This document shows positions 10,003 to 17,953 of a stretch of DNA of 64,000 nucleotides, piece after piece. Below the pieces are notes generated by a model. It did no database searches, was not told where the DNA came from, and was given only the letters and a program-made list of their open reading frames with translations. Numbering within the stretch: position 1 is the first letter of the stretch; every line of letters begins with the position of its first letter. The DNA comes from Acidimicrobiaceae bacterium (lineage in GTDB: Bacteria; Actinomycetota; Acidimicrobiia; Acidimicrobiales; RAAP-2): positions 62,001 to 126,000 of the forward strand of contig PKYK01000023.1 in assembly GCA_003133665.1 (NCBI GenBank), written 5' to 3'. The translations under genes were made by a program, and so were the position numbers.

Positions 10003-11046
10003 ATGAGCCGGCGCAACCTGAACAGACGTCGCATCTGGATACCGACAACTCTCTCGCTTGTCGTGCTCGTGGTGAACGCCCTCGCACCGGTCTGGGCTGC
10101 CGGGGCAAGCACGAACTCGAGGGTGATAGCTGGCGTCGCGGACGTGAACGTGACCCTCGGATACGAAAATGCCACCGCGGCAGGAACGGGAATGGTCCTC
10201 ACCTCCACCGGTGAAGTGTTGACGAACAACCACGTGATCCGCGGTGCGACGGCCATCAAGGTGCGCGACGTCGGAAACGGCAAGAACTACACCGCGACGG
10301 TCGTCGGTTACGACGTCGCCGACGACGTCGCGGTGCTGCAGTTGAAGGGGGCTACCGGGCTGAAGACCGTGCCGATCGGCAACTCCTCGTCGGTGGGAGT
10401 CGGCGCAAAGGTCACAGGGATTGGCAACGCTGGCGGCACGGGCGGGACGCCGAGTTCGGCGAGCGGGAGGGTGACGGCGCTGAACCAGTCCATCACCGTG
10501 ATCGACGAGGCCACGGGAACGAGTCAGAAGTTGACGGGGCTCATCGAGACAGACGCTCCAATCGGGCCAGGTGATTCGGGTGGGCCACTGGTCAACGCCT
10601 CCGGCAACGTCATCGGCATGGACACCGCCGCGTCGAGCAGCTTTCAGTTCCAGTCCGGCGCCAACGAGGGATTCGCAATACCGATCAACACGGCGGCATC
10701 GATCGCCCGTCGGATCGAGGCCGGGGACTTCACGGGCAACGTCCACCGAGGCGCGACGGCCTTCCTCGGGGTTGAGGTGAGGAACTCGGGCTACTACCAG
10801 AACGGTTCGTTCCTTGCTGGTGTAGTCGTGGTCGGTGTCACGCCCGGATCCCCGGCCGAAAAGGCCGGACTCCGCTACGGCGACGTCATCACCTCGCTCA
10901 ACGCCAAGACCATCACCTCTCCGACGCAACTCGTGAACAAGTTGCTCGCGATTTCGCCCGGCACCAAGGTGACTCTTAACTGGGTTGATCAGTACGGCAC
11001 CGCCCACCGCAAAGTCGTGAAGCTCGCGAGCGGACCACCGCAATGA
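10003..11046 (+). CDS. HtrA/DegP-like trypsin-fold serine protease with PDZ domain
   Basis: Exported or membrane-anchored quality-control protease of 347 aa. ATG 10003 lies 6 nt after AAGGAG (9991-9996). A signal segment (TTLSLVVLVVNALAPVWA) is followed by the protease domain with catalytic triad H77 (TNNHVI), D108 (DDVAVLQ) and S192 (GPGDSGGPL). One PDZ domain (about 255-340) contains FLGVEV, TPGSPAEKAGLRYGDVI and the usual C-terminal beta strands. The domain order and lengths match actinobacterial HtrA/PepD proteins. Confidence 0.95.
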   Translation: MSRRNLNRRRIWIPTTLSLVVLVVNALAPVWAAGASTNSRVIAGVADVNVTLGYENATAAGTGMVLTSTGEVLTNNHVIRGATAIKVRDVGNGKNYTATVVGYDVADDVAVLQLKGATGLKTVPIGNSSSVGVGAKVTGIGNAGGTGGTPSSASGRVTALNQSITVIDEATGTSQKLTGLIETDAPIGPGDSGGPLVNASGNVIGMDTAASSSFQFQSGANEGFAIPINTAASIARRIEAGDFTGNVHRGATAFLGVEVRNSGYYQNGSFLAGVVVVGVTPGSPAEKAGLRYGDVITSLNAKTITSPTQLVNKLLAISPGTKVTLNWVDQYGTAHRKVVKLASGPPQ

Positions 11047-11359
11047 TGACTCACCGATGGTGTCGCGGAATCAGGTCGGTCCAAGCCGGCAAATAACAGC
11101 CAACCGCAAATTCCCATTAATCATCATGTACCAGTTGAATGGTGATCACATCTTCTCGGCTTCTTTGCAACTTGATCCACTCTCACGTACGCAAGGCACT
11201 GTTGAAGTGTCCCAACGAGCGAAGGAGTACACGAGCTTCGAGACATTCGTGACGACAGACGGGACCCGGACCTCACTCTCTCGCGCGATGAAGTGTGGTT
11301 CGGGCCCCGTCGGCAGATGACTAGTTGGTGGTGACGCCAGTATTAGCCGACTGGGTTGC

Positions 11360-11790
11360 AGGACCACTGCCAAAGCCCTGCTCGGTCGAAGTGACCGCGA
11401 AGCTGGAGTCCAGTTTCACGGTCACATAGGTGCTGAATCGCGCCGGAAAAGTTGTAGAGCAAATTCCCTGAGGACCGCACCCTAACAAGGCGGACGCAAG
11501 CGAGGTAGCTGACCTTTCGAAAGTCTCGTTGTGGCGCGACACTGATGCGCCAAGTTGATGTGCAAAGGAACCAGTCGCTCAAAAATCCCACGCAATTTCC
11601 CACGGACCATTCCAACGCCACCAGACGAATCCGACGCCACCGGACAAGATTTCTTTGATTCTCGGACAATTCCGACCTCACCGGACAGATCCGACAGTTC
11701 GTATCCCTCTTTTAATCCCAAGGTGCCGGGATCGAGACCCGGGCGGCCCACCAGTAAAACAAAGGGTTTTCGGGCCCATTTGCTTTTCAG
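11360..11790. repeat. Repeat unit type A around tRNA-like element copy 1; interval 11047-11913 has no gene
   Basis: This gene-free stretch carries a block homologous to 37150-37560 and, in part, 13925-14110. Shared landmarks are GCTGAATCGCGCCG, GGCGGACGCA, AATCCCACG, then roughly 18-bp sub-repeats of the form ATCCGACnCCACCGGAC at 11606-11695 split by GATTTCTTTGATTCTCGGA, then the tRNA-like element. Nothing in 11047-11359 supports a gene. Confidence 0.75.
11708..11753 (+). repeat. tRNA 3'-half-like element, copy 1
   Basis: An anticodon-loop-like CTTTTAA, stem-like TCCCA, T-arm hairpin CCGGG-ATCGAGA-CCCGG, acceptor-like GCGGCCC, then ACCA. No matching 5' tRNA half (GGGCCGC start) exists upstream. 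T54 of a real tRNA is A here. One of ten direct copies; its downstream AGTAAAACAAAGGG is shared with copy 3. Confidence 0.8.
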
Positions 11791-11913
11791 AGACCTCAAA
11801 ACAGGCCTCCAATTTATCCCACGCATTTTGTTGCGATGGAGCGGTCCTGTAGTGCCTGAGGGTCACTCGCTTCCTTGCCCTAGGAACATTTCGTGAATCG
11901 TCGGACTGGAAAG

Positions 11914-12456
11914 TCAGTCTGCGGACGTCGAAGTCTCTTCTTCCGGGCCAACTTGGTCGGCTGCTTCGACCAATGCCGCAAGCGCCTGGTCGGGAAATCG
12001 ATACGACTTTCCCATGATTCCGATCGGAATGCGCGAAAGCATCACCGCCATCGCAACTTCACTCGTCATGTGCTCGCGCCGGCGGGAAATGTCGGCGTGA
12101 AACGCAAGTTCGTTCATGACACCGACCAGCTGGCGACTCTGGGTCTTGGAAACTCCAACCAACTGCATGGCGTCGATCTCAGCGTTGATGAATGACCCAG
12201 GTGCGCCGTGCGCTTCTAACGTCATTGCTAAGACGATAGGAAGACGGCGAAGAAGAGTTGACGCAGGGGCTAGCGGTACGAGGACGGGAAGGAAGGTCCT
12301 TTCGTTAACGAACAGCGCGAACTGCGGCTTCCAGAAAAGGGGCTTGGCGTACCAGTTGCCGAGCTTCGTCGTGGGCTCGGCCACCGGGGCTTCGACGGGT
12401 TCCTTGATTCGATCGAGCAACTTCTTCGTCGCGTGAACGCTGTACACGCCTGCCAT
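11914..12456 (-). CDS. DUF6933-like protein
   Basis: Cytoplasmic protein of 180 aa. The N-terminal pattern (VYSVHATKKLLDRI, KLGNWYAKPLFW, FALFVNERTFLPVLVPLAPA) resembles the DUF6933 family of uncharacterised proteins. ATG 12456 is used because residues before it lack family character; a GTG 54 bp upstream is the alternative. It lies on the same strand as the toxin-antitoxin pair but about 100 bp away, inside the interval between tRNA-like copies 1 and 2. The function is unknown. Confidence 0.65.
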   Translation of the reverse strand: MAGVYSVHATKKLLDRIKEPVEAPVAEPTTKLGNWYAKPLFWKPQFALFVNERTFLPVLVPLAPASTLLRRLPIVLAMTLEAHGAPGSFINAEIDAMQLVGVSKTQSRQLVGVMNELAFHADISRRREHMTSEVAMAVMLSRIPIGIMGKSYRFPDQALAALVEAADQVGPEEETSTSAD

Positions 12457-12564
12457 ATTGCCATTTTCGCCGTCCTGCTGGGAGGACCAAGCGGTCCTGA
12501 CGAACACCACTGTTGGCGCGAACGGGTCAACTCGGGACTGCGACTCGAAACGTGAGTTCGTGGG

Positions 12565-12978
12565 TCAGGGCTCTGGTGCGTGAGGTGGAATGAGATACGT
12601 TCGCAGCCACTCAGCCGTGCGCTCCTCGTTCCACTCCCCCGAAGCGACCGACAGCACTGCTCGCTCAGCTTCGTCGACGAACGGATAGGGATTCCACGAC
12701 CACCCATTCATGTCAATGAAGAGTCGAAGCGTCACCCACGCGGCACGCTTGTTGCCGTCAAGCAGTGAATGGTTCTTCGCCAGCCGCACGAGCAATACTG
12801 CCGCCTTGTCGACGAAGTCTGGGTAGAGGTCCTGTTCCCCAAAACCCGCCGAAGGCGCGTGCAGCGCGGAATCCGCCAGATCCAACTTGGTGGCAGTAAT
12901 CAGCGTTCGGACATCGAGACCGGTGACGGCCGCAGCGACGACCAGATAGTCGGTGAGGTCCGGATAGTGGACGCTCAC
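12565..12978 (-). CDS. doc: Doc-type Fic-fold toxin
   Basis: Toxin of 137 aa. The Fic/Doc core motif appears as HSLLDGNKRAAW, preceded by the Doc-type AVLLVRLAKN helix and followed by RLFIDMNG. Doc proteins phosphorylate EF-Tu and stop translation; the anti-Fic function comes from the partner antitoxin. GTG 12978 overlaps the antitoxin stop by 4 bp (GTGA), the usual antitoxin-first coupling. The motif is intact, so the toxin is probably active. Confidence 0.9.
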   Translation of the reverse strand: MSVHYPDLTDYLVVAAAVTGLDVRTLITATKLDLADSALHAPSAGFGEQDLYPDFVDKAAVLLVRLAKNHSLLDGNKRAAWVTLRLFIDMNGWSWNPYPFVDEAERAVLSVASGEWNEERTAEWLRTYLIPPHAPEP

Positions 12979-13184
12979 TTCGCAAGACGTTCGAGCAGCT
13001 CGCGATCCTCTTCGATAATTTTCTTTAGCCGAGTCTTAAACTCTGGATTTTGCCTGCGTCGCTCGATGGCCTCAACCAGCGACTGCTTGACCGTCTCGTT
13101 AAGGCTCACCCCGTCCACACGAGCAATCGCTTCGGCGTTCGCCGCTACGTCGTCGGGGATTCGAATGGTGAGGTTCTTTGTCAT
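12975..13184 (-). CDS. Ribbon-helix-helix antitoxin of Doc module
   Basis: Antitoxin of 69 aa. N-terminal RHH DNA-binding segment (KNLTIRIPDDVAANAEAIA, then VSLNETVKQSLVEAIERR) and a charged C-terminal helix (RLKKIIEEDRELLERL) that would neutralise Doc. ATG 13184 is chosen over the longer TTG/GTG reading because it starts directly with the RHH strand and sits next to a palindromic operator. Autoregulation is expected for this arrangement. Confidence 0.88.
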   Translation of the reverse strand: MTKNLTIRIPDDVAANAEAIARVDGVSLNETVKQSLVEAIERRRQNPEFKTRLKKIIEEDRELLERLAK

Positions 13185-13185
13185 A

Positions 13186-13197
13186 GTGTCATGATAC
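13186..13197. promoter_or_regulatory. Candidate operator of the antitoxin-toxin operon
   Basis: GTGTCATGATAC is an imperfect palindrome (GTnTCATGAnAC) directly upstream of the antitoxin start. RHH antitoxins usually repress their own operon from such sites. The remainder of 13198-13574 shows no gene; a small hairpin ATCCTCTCAGAGGAT lies near 13280. Confidence 0.5.
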
Positions 13198-13574
13198 CAC
13201 GCCACCTTGACGAGCATACTCGCCCAGCTTGAGTCACGCAGCTCGCGCCAGCAACGGGTTGATCCTGACTGGAAAACATCCTCTCAGAGGATTTAGTCTC
13301 CAACCTTCCCGGCACGATTCACTAACGCAGACCAGTTGAACCGCGCTTTGGCCGGGGCGGTGTCACCCTTGCCCTGATGCCTCGCGAGAAGTGGTTCCAT
13401 GGCGGGATTGTGATTCAAGCATGACATCTCAGTGACGCGATTATCTCGTCACGCAAGATTTGCGCAGCCGTCCCTCGAACGTTAAAGACAGTTCTCGAGC
13501 GGTTCGTTTTCGCTACCTATCATCGCCCTGAGCACTCACAGCGAATCCAACTCAATCCTAGATCGGAGTCAGCG

Positions 13575-13829
13575 ATGGTCTTGATTTCAGTATTACAAGT
13601 CTTCGTTGCAGCCCTCGCCTTGGCAGTCATCTTTGGTCCTTTTGCGATCGCCCTGCGATCGCAAAAAGAAGACGGACGCGACAGAATTCACCGTTCATGC
13701 GAAAAGGATGTGGTGACGGCTAGCGCGAAACAAATCGAACACCTCTCCACCGTCGCGATCAGATGCCCGGTTTGCGGCAATGCTGCTTCCCGCTCAGACC
13801 AAGCAGATGACGCGCTCATCTCTGCGTGA
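13575..13829 (+). CDS. Small membrane protein with CPVCG motif (hypothetical)
   Basis: Possible 84-aa protein. ATG 13575 follows GGAGTCAGCG, an acceptable ribosome site. The N-terminus is one membrane helix (VLQVFVAALALAVIFGPFA). The cytosolic remainder is polar and has a single CPVCGNAAS motif near residue 65. Only one CxxC is present, so it would need a partner to bind zinc. It resembles no family I can name and may be a decayed or spurious frame. Confidence 0.4.
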   Translation: MVLISVLQVFVAALALAVIFGPFAIALRSQKEDGRDRIHRSCEKDVVTASAKQIEHLSTVAIRCPVCGNAASRSDQADDALISA

Positions 13830-13881
13830 CGGCGCATGGCGCAATAAAGCCGCGAGTTCACTGTGGAGTCGGATACTGCTG

Positions 13882-13897
13882 GTGTCGGAGGCCCGAC
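13882..13897. repeat. Short hairpin-forming repeat shared with 30910-30925
   Basis: GTGTCGGAGGCCCGAC occurs here and identically at 30910-30925 (where it extends to a perfect GTGTCGG...CCGACAC arm pair). It lies in gene-poor repeat-containing DNA in both places. Confidence 0.5.
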
Positions 13898-13924
13898 GTG
13901 AACCCGCACGCTGAACGCTCGTAT

Positions 13925-14110
13925 GGATTCAAGAATCCCACGCTTTTTCCCACGGACCATTCCGATACCACCGGACGGATCCGACACCACCGGACAGGAT
14001 TTCTTTGATTCTCGGATGATTCCGACTCCACCGGACCACTCCGACCATATGCATCCCTCCCTTAATCCTCAGGTGCTGGGATCGAGACCCAGGCGGCCCA
14101 CTAGGACTTT
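13925..14110. repeat. Repeat unit type A around tRNA-like copy 2; interval 13830-14423 has no gene
   Basis: The sub-repeats ATTCCGATACCACCGGAC, ATCCGACACCACCGGAC and ATTCCGACTCCACCGGAC, interrupted by GATTTCTTTGATTCTCGGA, match the block before copy 1 closely. Downstream, 14215-14252 contains GAACAGGCCTCATT, which recurs at 19793. No gene is supported between 14111 and 14423. Confidence 0.75.
14058..14103 (+). repeat. tRNA 3'-half-like element, copy 2
   Basis: The T-arm hairpin reads CTGGG-ATCGAGA-CCCAG, a compensated change relative to CCGGG/CCCGG of copy 1, followed by GCGGCCC and ACTA (CCA changed to CTA). The base-pair exchange preserves the stem. Confidence 0.75.
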
Positions 14111-14423
14111 TGGAGCATGGATGCCCAGTATTTGCGGTTAAAGCCTAAACATTATCCCCGGGTGACGAAATAACGTCACGCCTGTACGGCATCGTCCGGG
14201 AGCCCAAAGACGCTGAACAGGCCTCATTCCGGGCCTCGAATTTCCCCAACACAGCGAAAGCGTTTCGGAGAGCAGCAGCACCGTTTTGGAGATGACATGG
14301 CCTCCAACTTTCCCGGCGCGATTCAGATCGTGACCAATATCTACAACGACTACGAGCTCCATTTGTCTACGCAGCGGGCGAAGCCGATATGGCCGTCGTC
14401 ATTGAACGTGAACCTCGTGACGT

Positions 14424-15080
14424 TCACTCAACCGATGATGCGACACCCAGAGTGGTCATGAGCGCTTCGACCCGACCGCGAATTTCATCACGGATGACTC
14501 GAACTGCGCTGACGTCCTTGCCTTCGGGATCATCAAGGTCCCAGTCGACGTAACGCTTACCCGGATAGATAGGACAAACGTCGCCACAGCCCATCGCGAT
14601 CACGATGTCAACGGCCCGAACAATTTCGTCGGTCCACGGCTTTGGGAATTCTTCGTGGATATCAACTCCGGCTTCAGCCATCGCGTCGACGACCATCGGG
14701 TTTAGCTCCGCGCCTGGTTCTGAGCCTCCCGTGTACACGTTCACCCGATCGCCCGCGATGGTACGAAGCCATCCAGCCGCCATCTGGCTGCGCCCGGCGT
14801 TGTGGACGCACAGGAACAGCACACCCGGCTTGCCGGGCACCGAACTCTCAATCTGGGCCATTGCTTGAAGTCGTTGGCGAGCGAAGCGCTCGGCGAGCAC
14901 TCCAATGAAGGTCTTCACCTTGGCCTTGGCGGCGAGCCGCTCGTAGGAGTCGACGACGAAGTGCTCGATCGTCTCGTCGTCGAAGGTTCCGTGGAACTCG
15001 CGCTGGAGCTCTTGGAGCGATCGCCCGATCAGGCGCTTCTCGTCTGGTGGCAGGTCTCGGAATTGACGCGGGTCGGGCAT
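14424..15080 (-). CDS. arsC: Arsenate reductase (LMW-phosphatase type) with N-terminal helical domain
   Basis: Cytosolic reductase of 218 aa. The C-terminal 135 residues are an ArsC/low-molecular-weight phosphatase domain with the Cys-loop LCVHNAGRSQMAAG and downstream MGCGDVCPIYPGKRYVDW. The N-terminal 80 residues form a charged helical domain (RQFRDLPPDEKRLIGRSLQE) seen in some actinobacterial ArsC proteins. ATG 15080 is chosen because GGAG lies 6 nt upstream; an ATG 12 bp earlier is too close to its AGGA. Last gene of the arsR-aqpS-arsC-arsC operon, 15 bp after the second arsC. Confidence 0.9.
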   Translation of the reverse strand: MPDPRQFRDLPPDEKRLIGRSLQELQREFHGTFDDETIEHFVVDSYERLAAKAKVKTFIGVLAERFARQRLQAMAQIESSVPGKPGVLFLCVHNAGRSQMAAGWLRTIAGDRVNVYTGGSEPGAELNPMVVDAMAEAGVDIHEEFPKPWTDEIVRAVDIVIAMGCGDVCPIYPGKRYVDWDLDDPEGKDVSAVRVIRDEIRGRVEALMTTLGVASSVE

Positions 15081-15095
15081 GGCGTGCTCCATTTC

Positions 15096-15509
15096 CTAGG
15101 AATTCGGCTCAAGAAGAGTGCCGACGAGGTCTCGGACGCGTCGTTCAATGTCATCGCGGATCGGGCGGACTTCGTCGATCCGTTTGCCCGCCGGGTCGGT
15201 CAGTTCCCAGTCAACGTAACGCTTCCCCGGATAAACCGGACAGGCATCACCGCAACCCATCGTGACGACGATGTCAGCGCTCCGACCCATCTCCTCGGTC
15301 AACTTTCGAGGTGACTCACCTGAGATGTCAATGCCTTTCTCGCGCATCACCTCGACAACGGCGGGGTTGAGAGTCTCACCCGGCGCGGAACCGGCCGAGT
15401 GAACGACGACGCGGCCGGCGCCGATCTCGCGCGCGAATGCCGCGGCCATCTGGGACCTGCCGGCGTTGTGCATGCACAAGAAAAGGACTTCGGGACGGTT
15501 GACGCTCAT
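15096..15509 (-). CDS. arsC: Arsenate reductase, LMW-phosphatase type
   Basis: Single-domain ArsC of 137 aa converting arsenate to arsenite. The P-loop-like LCMHNAGRSQ (Cys12 to Arg18) and the MGCGDACPVYPGKRYVDWEL stretch with later Cys residues identify the family. The protein is about 50-60% similar by eye to the reductase domain of the next gene, so the pair probably arose by duplication. ATG 15509 overlaps the aquaporin stop by 4 bp. Confidence 0.94.
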   Translation of the reverse strand: MSVNRPEVLFLCMHNAGRSQMAAAFAREIGAGRVVVHSAGSAPGETLNPAVVEVMREKGIDISGESPRKLTEEMGRSADIVVTMGCGDACPVYPGKRYVDWELTDPAGKRIDEVRPIRDDIERRVRDLVGTLLEPNS

Positions 15510-16255
15510 GGGGCCTCCGAGTGGTTGTGCGGGAAGATGAAGCGGATCAGTGCGTACGCAATGAGGGCCCCGATGACCTCCATTGCGACGAACATCGGCA
15601 CTGAGCTCGGCATTATTCCCGCGAACGAGTTCGAAAGGGATCGGCCGATTACGGCTGCGGGATTGGCGAAACTCGTCGATGACGTAAAGAAGTACGCACC
15701 GCCGATCCAGATTCCGACCGCGAAAGGAACGGCGTTGGCCCGTCCGGTACGGACGCAGCCGTGGATCACGAGGAGGAGCCCGATGGTCGCGAGCACCTCA
15801 GAAAACCAAAACGCGCCCGACGAGCGAACCTTGGTCGAAAGGGCGACGACGGGGAGCGAAAACATCACGTTCGCGCAAATGGTGCCAAGACAGCCGCCCG
15901 CGATCTGGGCGACCACGTAGAGCAGAGCGTCCCGGGTTCTGATGGTCCCGAGCAATCGGTCGACGAGAGTAACGACGGGATTGAAATGGGCTCCCGAGAC
16001 CGCCCCGAACATGAGGATCAGCCCAATCAGCGCCGCAGCGGTCGCCGCCGCGTTCTCGAGCAACTGGATGCCCGTGTCACTCGGAGACAGGCGGCTCGCC
16101 ATGATTCCCGATCCGACCACTGCAATCAACAAGAAAGCCGTGCCCAGGGCTTCGGCGATCAGTCGTCGAGTCAGGTTGAGCCGGAGCTGGCCCGTGCCGG
16201 TCTCTGGCAGTACACCGAGTTGCTTGATCGCATTCTCAGCGTCGCGGCTGCTCAT
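15506..16255 (-). CDS. MIP-family aquaglyceroporin-like channel in arsenic operon
   Basis: Membrane channel of 249 aa with six predicted helices and both MIP half-helix motifs: HFNPVVT and, in the second half, SFANPAAVIGR. In ars operons such channels (AqpS type) let arsenite, formed by ArsC, leave down its gradient. The gene sits between the ArsR-ArsC fusion gene and arsC with 4-bp overlaps on both sides, supporting that role. Substrate assignment is from context. Confidence 0.88.
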   Translation of the reverse strand: MSSRDAENAIKQLGVLPETGTGQLRLNLTRRLIAEALGTAFLLIAVVGSGIMASRLSPSDTGIQLLENAAATAAALIGLILMFGAVSGAHFNPVVTLVDRLLGTIRTRDALLYVVAQIAGGCLGTICANVMFSLPVVALSTKVRSSGAFWFSEVLATIGLLLVIHGCVRTGRANAVPFAVGIWIGGAYFFTSSTSFANPAAVIGRSLSNSFAGIMPSSVPMFVAMEVIGALIAYALIRFIFPHNHSEAP

Positions 16256-16926
16256 GGAAGTCTTTCTGCTACCTCGAAAACCGCTTCGATTCGCCCTCGC
16301 AGATCAGCGACGGTCGCGTCAAACGCGCGCTTCGTTGCTCGCTGCAACGGGTCGGGCACCGACCAGTGCCACCATCCCTGATCCGAGCCAATCTCCTCAT
16401 GTGCCCGGTCGCACACGGTGATCACCAGCGGTGGCACGACCGCAACTTCGTCAAACCGGCGCGGAATCGCGTCGTGGAGGTCGAGCCCCGAACGCTCTGC
16501 GGCCGCGATGGCGCCGGGGTGCACTCTCTGCGCCGGATGGGTTCCCGCGGACTGGGCACCATTTCCGGTGATCTCTCTCCACAACGCTGCAGCGAGCTGG
16601 CTGCGCGCAGAGTTCTTCGTGCAGATGAAGAGGACATCATTCGGCGTCTTATCGGCTGAGAACTTGAGTTCGCCGAGGGCGTCACGGACGAGGCGAACGT
16701 AACGGCGTCGGGCGTCACCGCTCGAATGGGAGCGGACGATGAGACCGGCCTCTTCGAGCGTGTCGAGGTGGTGGGCAAGCAGATTCGACTCCAGGCCGGT
16801 CAGAGCCTGGAGCTCAACTGGCGCACGGTCCGAGACCATGAGTTCGTCGACAATCAAAAGACGGACCGGATCGCCAAGCGCGGCGTGCAGGACTGCCCGA
16901 TGTTCCACCATTGGATACTGAATCAC
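16252..16926 (-). CDS. ArsR-type regulator fused to ArsC-like phosphatase domain
   Basis: Fusion of 224 aa. Residues 1-85 are a winged-helix ArsR/SmtB domain (HAALGDPVRLLIVDELM, LEEAGLIVRSHSSGDARRRY). Residues 95-222 are a low-molecular-weight phosphatase/ArsC domain with FICTKNSARSQLAAALW. It may sense arsenic and reduce arsenate, or use the second domain only as a sensor. GTG 16926 starts the frame; ATG 16911 is an alternative. First gene of the reverse-strand ars operon, divergent from a second arsR gene, with its own palindrome upstream. Confidence 0.88.
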   Translation of the reverse strand: MIQYPMVEHRAVLHAALGDPVRLLIVDELMVSDRAPVELQALTGLESNLLAHHLDTLEEAGLIVRSHSSGDARRRYVRLVRDALGELKFSADKTPNDVLFICTKNSARSQLAAALWREITGNGAQSAGTHPAQRVHPGAIAAAERSGLDLHDAIPRRFDEVAVVPPLVITVCDRAHEEIGSDQGWWHWSVPDPLQRATKRAFDATVADLRGRIEAVFEVAERLP

Positions 16927-16940
16927 GAAGTGACATTATC

Positions 16941-16958
16941 ACTCAATATTTCTTGAGT
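16941..16958. promoter_or_regulatory. Candidate operator for the ArsR-ArsC fusion operon
   Basis: ACTCAA-TATTTC-TTGAGT is a perfect 6-6-6 inverted repeat 15 bp upstream of the fusion gene start. It fits ArsR-family operator geometry and differs in sequence from the sites of the second ArsR. Confidence 0.55.
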
Positions 16959-17027
16959 TAATCTCATCCCGGGCAATTCTGCCGACTCCTTGCTCCCTTG
17001 GGCAAGAACTGGGCGACACCAATGAGT

Positions 17028-17045
17028 TATCGTCGTAGAACGATG
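17028..17045. promoter_or_regulatory. Candidate ArsR operator 1 (overlaps arsR start)
   Basis: TATCGT-CGTAGA-ACGATG is a 6-6-6 inverted repeat with one mismatch. Its last three bases are the ATG of the arsR gene. The same half-sites recur upstream of arsD at 17430-17447, so both promoters are probably controlled by one regulator. Confidence 0.6.
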
Positions 17046-17387
17046 ACGGTACGACCTGGACCCGCCGTGAACTCGCCGGAGTGCTGCGACGTAGATGCCA
17101 CTTCGCCCGTGGTGGAGGCACCAGACGACGACACCCTGGCGGTCATGGCCAAGGCGATTGCGCATCCGACTCGAGTAAGGATCCTTCGGGTTCTCGATGC
17201 CCATCGGACCTGCGTCACCGGTGACGTTGTTGCCGAACTGGCGCTAGCCCAATCGACAGTGTCCGAACACCTGCGAATCTTGCGCGAGGCGGGCCTGATC
17301 CAAAGCGAGATCGAGGGCCCCCGTACCCGTTACTGCGTGAGTGCCACGGGCCTCGCCGCACTCAAGGCTGGCGTCGCGGCGCTCTGA
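17043..17387 (+). CDS. arsR: ArsR/SmtB-family repressor
   Basis: Metalloid-responsive repressor of 114 aa. Winged-helix core: AKAIAHPTRVRILRVLDAHR, AQSTVSEHLRILREAGLI and EGPRTRYCVS. An N-terminal Cys pair (SPECCDVD) and a Cys in HRTCVTGDV are plausible As(III) ligands. ATG 17043 is preferred over upstream in-frame starts because the operator lies over it and family members start about 30 residues before the core. It precedes arsD and arsA on the same strand. Confidence 0.9.
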   Translation: MTVRPGPAVNSPECCDVDATSPVVEAPDDDTLAVMAKAIAHPTRVRILRVLDAHRTCVTGDVVAELALAQSTVSEHLRILREAGLIQSEIEGPRTRYCVSATGLAALKAGVAAL

Positions 17388-17429
17388 ACTAGGTCCTCGG
17401 AACTGATTGACGTACGTGAATCTATCGGC

Positions 17430-17447
17430 TATCGTCGATTAACGATA
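17430..17447. promoter_or_regulatory. Candidate ArsR operator 2 (upstream of arsD)
   Basis: TATCGT-CGATTA-ACGATA is a perfect 6-6-6 inverted repeat. It lies 20 bp before the arsD start, with GAGGAG as ribosome site between. It shares half-sites with the operator at 17028. Confidence 0.65.
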
Positions 17448-17466
17448 AGAATCCAGAGGAGCAGTC

Positions 17467-17940
17467 GTGCAGATTGAAGTCTTTGACCCCGCCATGTGTT
17501 GCTCGACCGGAGTGTGCGGCCCGAGTGTCGATCCCGCCCTCGCGAAGTTCGCCGCCGACCTCGACTGGTTGACGTCGACCGGAGCGACCGTCCGACGCTT
17601 CAACCTCGGCCAAGAGCCAGTAGCTTTTGCCGAGAACGAGCAGGTACGAGCACTCCTGACCGAGAAGGGTGAAGCAGCACTCCCAGTCATCTTCGCCGAT
17701 GGCGAGTTGCGCGCCACCGGTCGATTCCCAGTCCGTGGGGAGTTGGCCGCGTGGGCCTCAGCCGAAGTTCCGGTACTACCCGCCGACCAACTCTCGGTCA
17801 ACGTCAAGGAACTCATTGGCTCAACCACCAACGAAGTATGTGGCGAACTGGCGAGTGAGCCGCCGACCGCGTCGTGCTGTGCGCCGTCCGAGTCGGTTGC
17901 ACTAGGTGCAAAGCCGACCGGCGCACCCAGCTGTTGCTGA
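17467..17940 (+). CDS. arsD: ArsD arsenic metallochaperone
   Basis: Chaperone of 157 aa that passes As(III) to the ArsA ATPase. GTG 17467 lies behind GAGGAG. The N-terminus FDPAMCCSTGVCGPSVDP has the three family cysteines (Cys 11, 12 and 17 by count). The C-terminal tail adds vicinal pairs (SCCAPSE and the terminal SCC) like those in plasmid R773 ArsD. The fold core TSTGATVRRFNLGQEPVAFA is typical. The arsA start follows 13 bp later. Confidence 0.94.
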   Translation: MQIEVFDPAMCCSTGVCGPSVDPALAKFAADLDWLTSTGATVRRFNLGQEPVAFAENEQVRALLTEKGEAALPVIFADGELRATGRFPVRGELAAWASAEVPVLPADQLSVNVKELIGSTTNEVCGELASEPPTASCCAPSESVALGAKPTGAPSCC

Positions 17941-17953
17941 GGGTGGCGCTCTG

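Noticed and set aside
11708-11753. A complete tRNA-Lys gene
   Set aside because: Only the 3' half matches. There is no GGGCCGC 5' acceptor strand, no D-arm, and the anticodon stem has no partner upstream.
11678-11866. Reverse-strand ORFs with GRPGLDPGTLGLK or GGPPGSRSRHLG peptides at each tRNA-like repeat
   Set aside because: They are antisense readings of the tRNA-like element. The same peptide at many repeats reflects DNA repetition and not a protein family.
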